DNA of 64,000 nucleotides from Nematopogon swammerdamellus (lineage: Eukaryota > Arthropoda > Insecta > Lepidoptera > Adelidae): assembly GCA_946902875.1 (NCBI GenBank), contig OX336343.1:2766754-2830753 (forward strand), given 5' to 3'. The translations under genes were made by a program, and so were the position numbers. Below the pieces are notes generated by a model. The model searched no databases. It had not been told where the DNA came from and saw only the letters and a program-made list of their open reading frames with translations. Below, in pieces: positions 22,516 through 34,500 of this stretch; the stretch's first letter is position 1; every line of letters starts with the position of its first letter.

Positions 22516-25500
22516 GTAAGTTATGTCTATTGCCCCGACAATGATGTTAACGATCATCATCAATCAATCAATACTAATAATAGACAGACAGACGGCGGCG
22601 TAGGCTTAGTAATAGGCTTCCGTACGGGATACGGAAACCTAAAAATACGTCCCGACCAGGATTCGAACCTGGAACTCCGGCTTGAGCCGCCAGCGCGTTG
22701 CAAATTCCGCCACCGGGTCGATGACTTATCTATTTTCGAACCGTTGCTTGCATCTTCTCTAGTAGGTATGACGCATCCTCCATCTGCATTCAGTCAACTT
22801 GCACGATTCAATATTTGAACCTTGTAGTACAATATAAAAACAATAAAAAATTTAATATCATTGGTTCGTGTCGGCCGGATTCGAACCTGGGACGCTGAGA
22901 TCAAAAGCACAAGCCATGACCGCGCCGTCCGCTGTAAGTAGACGGGAGGCAACGCTAAGCCGGGTCCAGACACGTGTCATTATGCCCGATCCGATCATCG
23001 TATCCGTATCAGCGTATCACGTATCAAGCCCCGTATCTAGTTGTGGACGCCTCGATTTGCTCCGTATCAGTATCTTCAGAATATTGTTTGAACTGACGTC
23101 GTGCCGTATCCGTATCACCTTTGATGATTGGACAAAAACCGACTCGCCATGGATCGTGTCGTCTCATAGCGGCGTATCGAGACCGCGTATCACCACCTGT
23201 CCAGATAGGTATCATTTGCCCGATCCGATCATCGTATCCGTATCGGCGTATCACGTATCAAGCCCCGTATCTAGTTGTGGACGCCTCGATTTGCTCCGTA
23301 TCCGTATCTTCAGAATTGTCATGACCGTATCCGTATCACCTTTGATGATCGGACAAAAACCGACTCACGATGGATCGGGCCGTATCATAGCGGCGTGTCG
23401 AGCGAGACCGCGTATTATTAACATGATACGCATATCACCACCACCCGTCCACTATGCGATCATGATACGCGTCGGCCATACAGATACGGTGATCGGATCG
23501 GGCAAATGACACATGTCTGGACCCGGCTATGTGTGGTGTGTGGGTGGGCTCAGCGATGAATACATAGTGTAAATCGCAATATTCAAGTACCTACATAATG
23601 ACTTAACACATTTCAGTTCGACACGAGAATACCTTCGTCACACTTCACTTGCGAGGAATTTGCAGTCCCCAGCATTATATGCAGGCTGTAATAAAATTAA
23701 TGTTGCTATAGACCTCCTTCGCGCAACCTAAGATAGTCTGGGCCGGACGGAAATTTATGTTTTAAAAGAATATTCTTTTTCTTTATTTTTTTGTGGGTCA
23801 GGCAGGGTATAGATGTCTCTACATATTTTTTTTTTAATGTAAAGTGACTCGTTTGGCTACATCACCGGGTGAACAAGGTGCCACGTCAATGCTTCCTTTC
23901 ATTTCATGTCGGCTACACTGAACTGGACGGAAAACACGAACTATTTACACAGCCCTTTCGACCGACGAAGTTTCATTAAGACACGATTATAAGGGTCACT
24001 ACGTCGCTGGCTAACGAACCCTAATTACGTCAGTTACTCAGACGAGATAAATGTGACATGACATACACGCAGCAGCGACCGGATCATCCACTTTCCATTT
24101 CCAAGAGGCAAGAGGATCTAGTTTTTTTCCCACGTTCCAGGTACCTCGCTAGGGCAAAATGTGATTACTGGCGCGCTCCTGGGAAGTAAATTGCCATAAC
24201 GAAAACCGGTATAACTGGACACATAAGTTCTTTATAGTCAAGGGCCATTTGTCTTGACTCAAATTGATGGTATTAACTATTTAAGGCCCTGTCAACCCGT
24301 ATTCACCCGTACTCCTCTTTCAAGGCGCCTCTTTCGCTGGTTGGAGTAGGATGCAATCAATCAATTTTAGCGCAAGCGAAAATTAGGTTTTGATTTTTTA
24401 TTTATTATTTTATTAAAACTACGGATCGAAACAAAAAAGTAAATAGCTACGGATTTAGATATACAGGGTGTTTCAGGATAGGATTTCGAAACTTCAGTGT
24501 TCGAAAGGGGCCCATATTTGAAGACGAAAAGCTCTGAAACTTTTTTCCAGATTCGATCATTTTACAGTACTTTTTGGTGAAAATCCATTCTTCAAGATTT
24601 GGTGGATGGTTAACGTCCGCCTTTAATAAATAAACAATAAATTCTAACTCATGAATAAAAATGGGTAGGTTGCATACATAACTAGTACAATTGAACTGCG
24701 TGTAGGTAAATTACAAACACTGAAAGTTCAATGACCACAAAAGAAAAAGAGGACGGAATTAGTTCACTGCACTCTCCAGTCTCACTGTCCATCGAGTTTT
24801 TATTACATTTTCCAACTTTTGTATGACAAAAAAACAACGGAATTTCTATTTGAGTAATAAGGATTTTTTTCTTCTAATAATGAGTACTTTATTCCTGAAG
24901 TTTCTCAAACCTATCCTGATACACCCTGTATATTCAACAAATAAAGTATATTTTTTCCAAAGCCTTGATTTGGTCACGTTGCCTTAATTACTATTGAAAC
25001 TATAAATACTGAAACACATGCTCCGAACAGCCATTATCACCTCCGAGAAGTTATGTGCCATACCGGAGACTTCTCTGGATTGCTGACTATACTGGACTAG
25101 AGGAGAACATCACCGAGGCTGCTATGCGGACAAGCGGCCATCTTACATCCAGTACGATTGTACCAACCAACCCGATCGGTTACAATTTGAACCTACCACC
25201 TAGTAAGAGTCCAGGGAAGGGACCTACAGTTCTACACGGGTTCCGAACGGTGTAGGCATGCACGTAATTTTTTTCGTCAGAAAGAACTCATTGGTACACG
25301 CCGACCGGATTCGAACCTCGGACCTCTCGCATGAGAAGCCGATGCCCAGACCACTCGAACGGAATACATACTATAGTGCACTCATTGATCCATGGTCGGG
25401 TGTACTGGGGTCTCGTGGAGAGAGCGTTAAATATTTATTTATGAGCATGTTCCGTGACCTTATCTCTCCTTGCTCCTCGGGCCTCAGACCATGGTCGTAC

Positions 25501-28500
25501 TGTCACCACGAAAAACATTGATGCAATGTTCAATTCGTACCGTGTGGGGGCAAATACTTTAAAAGAATAGCCCCACTGCATCTCTCCCCGTGTATGTCGT
25601 AAAAGGCGACTAATGGACTACCTACCTTCTTTTTTTTTTTTTTATTATTATTTTATTAAAACTACGGAACGTAACAAAAAAGTAAATAGCTACGGATTTA
25701 GATATATATCTTCTATACATATAATAAAATCGTTAAATTAATAATCTCTCTTTGTCTGTACGCGCATCACGCAAAAACCACTGAACGGAATTTGACGAAA
25801 CTTTGTATAGTGACAGTGTATATCCCGGATTTACATAATAAATAAAAAAATATAATAAAAATTAAAATTATTATAAAATTTCAATGACAAGTTGACAACG
25901 GAGAACTGTCATCTCGACGTGAGCTGGCCGGTGACAAAATGTTTGATAAATAAAAAATAAAAAAAATTGAAGTCGAACTTATGTCGCTGTCATTGGTGCA
26001 ATTTATATTTCTGTTGCCCGCGGCTTCGCTAGCGTGAAATTCGTATTAAAAAAAAAAGTAAGTAACTAAAGGCGGAGCCGAAGGCGGATCTGCGCTCACG
26101 TAAACGATATTCTTTCTCGATGAAAGTAACTAAGGGCGAGGCGGAAGGCGGAGCTGAGTTCAGGAAGAAAAAAAACATTCTTTCTTGAATGAAGTAAGTA
26201 ACTATGGGCAGGCCGAGCTGCGTTCAGGAAGAAGCTGAACCATCTTGAAGAAAGTAAGTAACTAAGGCGAGGCCGAAGGCCGAGCTACATTCTAATAAAT
26301 AATAAACCATATCGAAGAAAGCAATTAACTAAGGGCGAGGCCGAAGCCCGAGCTGCGTTCAGGAAGAAGCTAAACCATATTGAAGAAAGTAAGTAACTAA
26401 GGGGAGGCCGAGGGCCGAGCTTCGTTCTGATAAATAATAAACCACCTCGAAGAAAGGAAGTAACTAAGGGCGAGGCCGAGGGCCGAGCTGCGTTCAGGAA
26501 AAAGCTAAACCATCTTGAAGAAAGTGAGTAGCTAAGGCGAGGCCGAAGGCCGAGCTACATTCTGATAAATAATAAAACATCTTGAAGAAAGCAAGTAAAT
26601 AAGGGCGAGGCCGAAGGCCGAGCTGCATTCGGGAAGAAGCTAAACCATCTCGAAGAAAGCAAGTAACTAAGGGCTAGGCCGAAGGCCGAGCTGCGTTCAG
26701 GAAGAAGGTAAACCTTCTTGAAGAAAGTAAGTAACTAAGACGAGGCCGAAGGCCGAGCTGCGTTCTGGATGAAGCTAAACCATCTCAAATAAAGTTGGTA
26801 ACTAAACGATATTAAGATTGAGTTAAATTAATTTAAATTTTATTATAAAGTCCACGCTTCTGACGGCAAACATACCGTGCATCCTAAAACCTTGCGGTTA
26901 TTCACGGCTGGATGGCAAGAGGCCCGATGGTATCACCTTATTTCCATGGGCCAAGGGTAGGTCTTTGATGTGGGACGCCATTTGTGTTCTCACATTGGCT
27001 CCAAGTCACGTTCGGGCATCTTCAAGACCGGCCGGCGCGGCCGAGGCCTGGGCGGACAGCCTCAAACGCAATACATATTTTAGATATATAATTCAAGATT
27101 TCGAATTTGTTGCGTTTGCGGTTGAAACCCTCGGTCCGTGGAGCAGTCATTGAAGCCAAAAGCTTCTTGAAGAGGCTTGGGTCTCTGCTGGTGGACGCAA
27201 CTGGTGTCCCGCAATCAAGGGCCTACTTCATTCAAACGGTAAGCTTTGCCATCCAGCGGGGTAATGCCGCAAGTGTTCTGGGAACATTTGAAAATGCCCC
27301 TTTTTTTTTATGATAGTTATTTTAATGTTTGTTAGGTAGGTTTTAATTATTTAGTTATTAATATTACTTTTTTATATATTTTATTAAATAAATAGATGGA
27401 GTAAACGATATTATATGCTATCGAAGAAAGGAAGTCATATAAGGCGAGGCCCGAAGGCAGAAGAGGGTTTTTGGTTTACCTGAACGCAGCTCGGCCTTCG
27501 GCCTCGCCCTTAGTTACTTACTTTCTTCGAGAAGGTTTATCGTCTTCCTGAACGCAGCTCGGCCTTCGGCCTCGCCCTTAGTTACTTACTTTCTTCGTAA
27601 AGGTTTATTGTCTTCCAGGATGCAGCTGGGCCTTCGGCCTCGCCGTTAGTTGCTTACTTTATTTGAGAAGATTTATCGTTTACCTGAACGCAGCTCGGCC
27701 TTCGGCCTCGCCCTTAGTTACTTAGATTCTTCTTTGAAATACGAATTTCACGCGAGCGAAGCCGCGGGCAACAGCTATCTATACATATAATAAAATCGTA
27801 GAGGTAAGAAAGTCTGTACATTGAATGTATTCGGAAAAAAACTAACCAGGGTGGCTTAAAATGAGATACTGAACATGTTAGAACAGTTTTTAAAATTTTT
27901 GTTTGTTTGTTTGTTTGTCTGTACGCGCATCACGCAAAAACCACTGAACGGAATTAGACGAAACTTTGTATAGTGGCAGTTTATATGCCGGGTTAACATA
28001 ATACGTAAAAAAAATAACAAAAATAAAAAAAAATTAACAATTATAAACATTATTGCGCGTTTAAAATCACGTAGTCCAAAGTACATAATTATATCTTGAG
28101 AACTGGCAGCAAATACAATTTGAATAAAATATTCATTCGAAATTTAAAAATAAGTAGATAGAACGAAAATGACAGTTCTTCTTTTTTATAACTTGAACAC
28201 AATAGTCTATACATATCTATTCTTTCTATACATATCATAAAATCGTAAATGCAAAAATGTATATTTGTACGCGCATCTCGCAAAAAACCACTGAACGGAA
28301 TTTGACGAAACTTTTTATAGTGACAGTGTATATCCCGGATGAACATAATAATTAAAAAATATAATAAAAATCACGTAATCCAAAGTAAAGGTAAAAAACA
28401 ATTTTAAATGTCATGTTGACAACGGAGAACTGTCATCTCGACGTGAGCTGGCCGGTGACAAATTGTTTGATAAATAAAAATAATAATTGAAAGTCGAAGT

Positions 28501-31500
28501 TATGTCGCTGTCATTGGTGCAATAAAATTTATATATCTGTTGCCCGCGGCTTCGCTCGCGTGAAATTCGTATTTAAAAAAAAGAAAGTAAGTAACTAAAG
28601 GCGGGCCCGAAGGCGGATCTGCGCTCACGTAAACGATATTCTTTCTCGATGAAAGTAACTAAGGGCGAGGCGGAAGGCGGAGCTGAGTTCAGGAAGAAGA
28701 AAAACATTCTTGAAGAACATTATTTTAAATCAATCAGCTTTACTCACGGTTTCACTCCGAGCTATGTGGCTCGACGTTTCGGGCCAAGCATATGGCCCAT
28801 CTTCATGGAGCACTCTGCCTTGTGCGACGGTTGGCAGAGAACTGTCACATCTTCGTCCGTCGTTGACGAAGATTGTAGCCGTGGCCAGTGCGGGTAGTTT
28901 CCGTAGACGAGGGTTCAGGTGCGTTCCGGATCTCGGCGGAGAGACAGAAGGCGCTGATGGTGTCCACTTCCGGCTGGTCGTGTCCGTCGTGTCTTCTTCT
29001 CTTGAGCGGCGCTATGACTGGGTTCCACATCGGCGACAACTTGAAGGCGTCCTCCCGGTTGAAGTTGTCGTGCTTCTTGATTTCGATGGACTCACGTCCG
29101 TGAACGCACCTGAACCCTCGTCTACGGAAACTACCCGCACTGGCCACGGCTACAATCTTCGTCAACGACGGACGAAGATGTGACAGTTCTCTGCCAACCG
29201 TCGCACAAGGCAGAGTGCTCCATGAAGATGGGCCATATGCTTGGCCCGAAACGTCGAGCCACATAGCTCGGAGTGAAACCGTGAGTAAAGCTGATTGATT
29301 TAAAATAATGTCTAACAACCACGGTAATTTAAAAACCCATATTCTTGAAGAAAGTAAGTAACTAAGGGCGAGGCCGAAGGCCGAGCTCTATTCTGGAAGA
29401 CCATAAACCTTCTCGAAGAAAGTAAGTAACTATGGGCGAGGCCGCAGGCCGAGCTGCGTTCAGGAAGAAGCTAAACCATCTTGAAGAAAGTAAGTAACTA
29501 AGGTGAGGCCGAAGGCCGAGCTACGTTCGGATAATTGAAAAACCATCTCGAAGAAAGCAAGTAACTAAGGGCGAGGCCGAAGGCCGAGCTGCGTTCAGGA
29601 AGAAGCTTAACCATCTCGAAGAAAGCAAGAAACTAAGGGCGAGGCCGAAGGCCGAGCTGCGTTCAGGAAGAAGCTAAACCATCTCGAATAAAGTTAATTA
29701 ATTTAAGATTGAGTTAATTTAATTTAAATTTTATTATAAAGTCCACGCTTCTAACGGCAAATATACCGTGCATCCTAGAACCTCGCGGTTATTCCCGGCT
29801 GGATGGCAAGAGGCCCGATGCTATATGTATTTTCTCTACATTAACCCTGGTTTTTTTTTAAATACGGATACCACAATCCTTCGAGCCGATGCACCTTAGT
29901 GCCATAGACTAAGGGTAGTTCTTTGATGTGGGACGCCACTTTTGTTCTCACATTGGCTCCAAGTCACGTTAGGGCATCTTCAAGAGCGGCTGGCGCGGCC
30001 GAGGCTGGGGCGGAGAGCCTCAAACGCAGCAAATATAGAAATATAATTAATGATTTCGAATTTGTTGCGTTTGCGGTTGAAACCCTCGGTCCGTGGAGCA
30101 GTGAAGCCAAAAGAGGCTTGAGCTGGTTGACGCAACTGGTGTCCCGCCATCAAGGGCTTATGTACTTCATTCAAAGGGTAAGCCTTGCCATCCAGCGGGG
30201 TAATGCCGCAAGTGCTCTAAGAACATTTTAAAATGCCCGTTTTGATAGTTATTTTAATGTTTGTTAGGTAGGTTTAATTCTTTAGTTATTAATATTACTT
30301 TTTTATTTTTATGAAATAAATAGATTGAGTAAACGATATTATATTCTATCGAAGAAAGGAAGTCTTTAAGGGCGAGGCCCGAAGGCGGAAGAGGGTTTTT
30401 GGTTTACCTGAACGCAGCTCGGCCTTCGGCCTCGCACTTAGTTCCTTCTTTTCTTCCAGAAGGTTTATCGTCTTCCTGAACGCAGCTCGGCCTTCGTCCT
30501 CGCCCTTACTTACTTCCTTTATTTGAGAAAGGTTTATCGTTTACCTGAAAGCAGTTCGGCCTTCGGCCTCGCCCTTAGTTAGTTACTTTCTTTAAGAAGG
30601 TTTTTCGATTACCTGAACGCAGCTCGGCCTTCGGCCTCGCCCTTAGTTACTTACATTGTTCTTTGAAATACGAATTTCACGCGAGCGGAGCCGCGGGCTC
30701 AGCTAGTTCAACAAATAAAGTAAAAAATATATATATTTATAAAGTGAAAGTACCTACCTTCTTATATTACTAGGTGGTAGGGTGTGATCCGCCCGGGTTG
30801 ATACCACCGCACTGAATGAAAGGTCGGTCGAAACGGCTATGTAAATAGTTTGTGTTTTTCGTCCAGTTCAGTGTAGCCGGCACGACCGAAGGGAAGCACT
30901 GACGTGGCACCAAGTTCATCCGGTGTTATGGGCTGACATCACGGATGTTGTAGGTAGGTGATGTAGCCAACCGTGTCAGTTTCCATAAAAAAAAAACATG
31001 ACATCTGTAATTGAATCACGCCTTGGTGAGCGAGGTGCCATGGCATTGTTTACCCTTGGTCTTGCTCCGGTGTCTGTCCGTCTGTCACAGATGTTTTTCT
31101 TGAAAACTAAGTAACGTAGAAATTTGAAATATGGCATAGAGATCTTGATGACTCGCACATATATCGTCAACAACTAGATACTTCACGGAGTTTGGGAACC
31201 AGCGAGGAAGGCGTTTTTTGACGTACGCATAGTAAATGCTGACGCCTCCTCATTCAAAACAAACATGGTACAACATCTCACATAACCATCCGCGTGAAAA
31301 ACACCATAAATACGACAGGGCCGCCGAAGACGTACCGTGTGGGGCCGGTACTTTAAAAGAATAGCCCCACTGCATCTCTCCCCGTGTATGTCGTAAAAGG
31401 CGGCTAAGGGATATGACTCCCTTCTTATATTACTAGGTGGTAGGGTTTAAGCCGCCCGGGTTGGTACCACCGCACTGAATGAAAGGTCGGTCGAAACGGC

Positions 31501-34500
31501 TATGTAAATAGTTTGTGTTTTCCGTCCAGTTCAGTGTAGCCGGCATGACCGAAGGGAAGCACTGACGTGGCACCAACTTCACCCGGTGTCATGGGCTGAC
31601 ATCACGGATGTTGTAGGTGATGTAGCCATCCGTGTCAGCTACCATAAAAAAAAAAAAGACCTCCGAGCATCATTTACGCCATTAATAATAGCTTGCGATG
31701 GTGCCATTGGTATTGAATACAATACGTTTATAAAACGAACTGCAACTAAACTAGTGGCAGAAGCCATACTCACACGTCGTGGGATGGTTGAAAACTAAGA
31801 CCCAGATCTCCATCATAGGGGCAGTATCAACTAGAATTAGGGGCACAACATCGGGGCACACGAAGAAAAATTAATAGATGGGTGGGGCTAGAAGACGGCG
31901 CGCTGGCGCTGCCTTATTTTCAACCGAAGAATGATGAGCGCCGTGGTGGGACCAGATCCCACGATGTTTGTGGTGGATCGGACGCACCTCCACCATCGGC
32001 AAGCATTCGGAACCCAACAAGCATCCCCAGACGCAGTCGCATTATCAGCAATAACCTCGATTTAGAATTGTCTTCGTTCCTTTCTACTGTTATTCACTTG
32101 CTTGTTTGTGTAAATATGTTGTATTTTTTTTTTTTTTTTTTATGGAAACTGACACGGTTGGCTACATCACCTACAACATCTGTGATGTCAGCCCATAACA
32201 CCGGATGAACTTGGTGCCACGTCAGTGCTTCCCTTCGGTCGTGCCGGCTACACTGAACTGGACGGAAAACACAAACTATTTACATAGTATATATTTGTAT
32301 ATACCTAATTATTATGGTAATAAATCAGACAATTTTTGGCTAATATGGGGGCCCAGTTTTATACAAATAAAAAAAAGAAAGATTTGTTTTCTCAGTTTAA
32401 GTTCAGTGGTCGTAATGATATAGAAAATGTGCATAAAATAACCCCCCTCCCCCCCGCCCCCCCCCCCCCCCCCCCCCCCTTCCTGTTGCCGTAGGTTTCT
32501 AAGGCAATTTTTTTTATTTTAATAGGGTTAGTATATAGATTTTAGCAATAGATTACTGGGAAACTGCAGGATCTATCCACAATGTCATAGTTGCGGCAAA
32601 AAGATTTTTGACGTGATAACGTCTTATAAATTGATGAACACCGGCTGCAAGCACGAAAAAGTGTCACGTTCCATCTGAGCCTGTGTGTGCAAGCGAGAGC
32701 GCGTAACAAGCGATAGAGAGGCACAATCGGCCCAAGCGGCAGTGTTGCCAAACGTACGGTAATTGTCGTATCGTACGGTAATCGAGGCTAGAAATCGACC
32801 AATGTACGGCGTACGGCAGCGATAGGAGTGCCGTACGAAAAAAGTCGGCAAGTGCGAGTTGAACTCGCGCATCGAGGGTTCCGTATCATCAACATCAGTC
32901 AATATATTTGTATTATGTATGTACAAAAACAATTGTTTTGGAAAATACGAACCGCCTAAATAAACACTACAGCAATGGTTTGACTGTGCAGCATTCGTGA
33001 AGATGAAATATACAAAAATATATTTCTTATATGACTTAACGACATATCTAAAATTTTCGGATTTTTTCTTTACATGTGATGTGAGACCTTGCTTCTTCTA
33101 TAGGTTTTGATTTCATTTGAGTGAGTTTGCAAGTATTAAAATTTGCCATAAATAGCCGTATCTTTAGATTATATTGATTTAGAAGCTTTCATTTTCTGTA
33201 AGTCGAAGGGATCGCAGACGTTAGTATTTCATATTAATTTCAATTTGATATCTTGACTCGTTACTGAGATAAAGGGTCTTGACACACAAAACAAGCAAAT
33301 TTTTTTTAATATCATATTACTACAAGTTTAAAATTTTTGGATTTTTTCCTTTACATGTGCTATGAGACCTTGCTTCTTACCAAATTTTATGATTCTAGGT
33401 TTACGGGAAATACCAGTTTGGAAATAGGTTTTGATTTGATTGGAGTAAGTTTGGGAGTATGAAATCTGACATAGATGGCCGTATCTTTTGATTGCGTTGA
33501 TTTAGAAGCTTGCATTTTCTACAACTTAAAGAGATCGTAGATCTTAGTATTTCATATTAATTTCAATTTGTTATCTAGATCCGTTCCTGAGAAAAAGGGT
33601 CCTTGACATACAAAACAAACAAAAATTTTTTTTAATGTCACATAACTATAAATTTACAATTTTCGATTTTTTCCTTTACTTGTGCTGTGAGAACTTGCTT
33701 CTTACCAAATTTCATGATTCTAGGTTAACGGGAAGTACTCTATAGGTTTTGATTTGATTTGCCTGCGTTTACCTAGAAGCTTAAATATTTTACACCTCCG
33801 AGGAAACGTAGACGTAGTATTTGATATTAATTTCAACTTGATACCTCTACCCGTTCCTGAGAAAAAGGGTCTTGACAGACAGACAGCCAGCCAGCCAGAC
33901 GGACAACAAAGTGATCCTATAAGGGTTCCGTTTTTTCCTCCTTTGAGGTACGGAACCCTAAAAATACGGTAATTCTTATAGCTGTGTTTCTTTATGACGT
34001 TATCACGTAAAACTATCGTCCGTAAACCGACTTTACAGACAACCAATTTTTTTTTTTAGTTTTATTGGGCGTTTGGTTAATTTCTAAAACATAATTATTT
34101 TTGTATACACATAACAAAAATATATTGTGTGGTGTAACAGAACCCTCGGTGCGCGAGTCTGGCTCACACTTGGCGACTTTTTTTACATATATAATTTTAT
34201 TTTTTAATACACACTTTCTTCACATAAAATTACGAGTATAATATACGAGTAATATATACGAGAGTATATTATCAACCGTTGCTGACCGTACACAACTCCT
34301 AGTTTCTTTACAACAATGTACACCTGGGCTAGTTGTATTTTAAAACAAAATGTCCTTTGAATCCAAAGACTCGAGAGATGGTGACTTGTAAAATGATAAA
34401 TACAGCCGGACTTACTTAGCTGTTTATACAGCAAATACATTCTAATAAAACTGTAAAATTGACGCGTCTGTACATTTAAGACATTTACAAAAGAGTGAAT

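Larger units (their letters stand above)
25709..27777 (+). mobile_element. Helitron-like copy 1
   Basis: It begins with the TCTTCTATACATATAATAAA start, then TACGCGCATCACGCAAAAAC and GTGAGCTGGCCGGTGACAAA. A CCGCGGCTTCGCTAGCGTG hairpin arm, 68-bp arrays, a LINE tail and the inverted arrays follow. It ends with CGCGAGCGAAGCCGCGGGCA. Confidence 0.65.
25709..30706 (+). mobile_element. Helitron-like composite: head-to-tail non-autonomous copies, about 5 kb
   Basis: The edges are A/TC at 25708-25710 and CTAG/T at 30703-30707, as expected for Helitrons. The 3' end carries the hairpin-prone CGCGAGCGGAGCCGCGGGC just before CTAG. Inside, a 3' end (GCCGCGGGCAACAGCTA, ending 27777) is followed at once by a new 5' start (TCTATACATATAATAAAATCG at 27778), and further starts occur at 28206 and 28225. 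Flanking DNA (GGATTTAGATATA and TTCAACAAATAAAG) matches both sides of a related site at 24398-24960. No Rep/helicase gene is present. It lies in intron 1 of the mucin gene. Confidence 0.7.
28225..30706 (+). mobile_element. Helitron-like copy 3, with Penelope-like insertion
   Basis: Same module order as copy 1 (start motif, TACGCGCATC, GAGCTGGCCGGTGACAAA, array, LINE tail, inverted array, 3' hairpin and CTAG). It is longer because a palindromic insertion of about 0.6 kb sits at 28717-29311. Confidence 0.65.

Noticed and set aside
28710..29318. Two 157-codon + and - frames with identical starts
   Set aside because: They arise from the palindromic Penelope-like arms; only the short GIY-YIG end in the core is meaningful.
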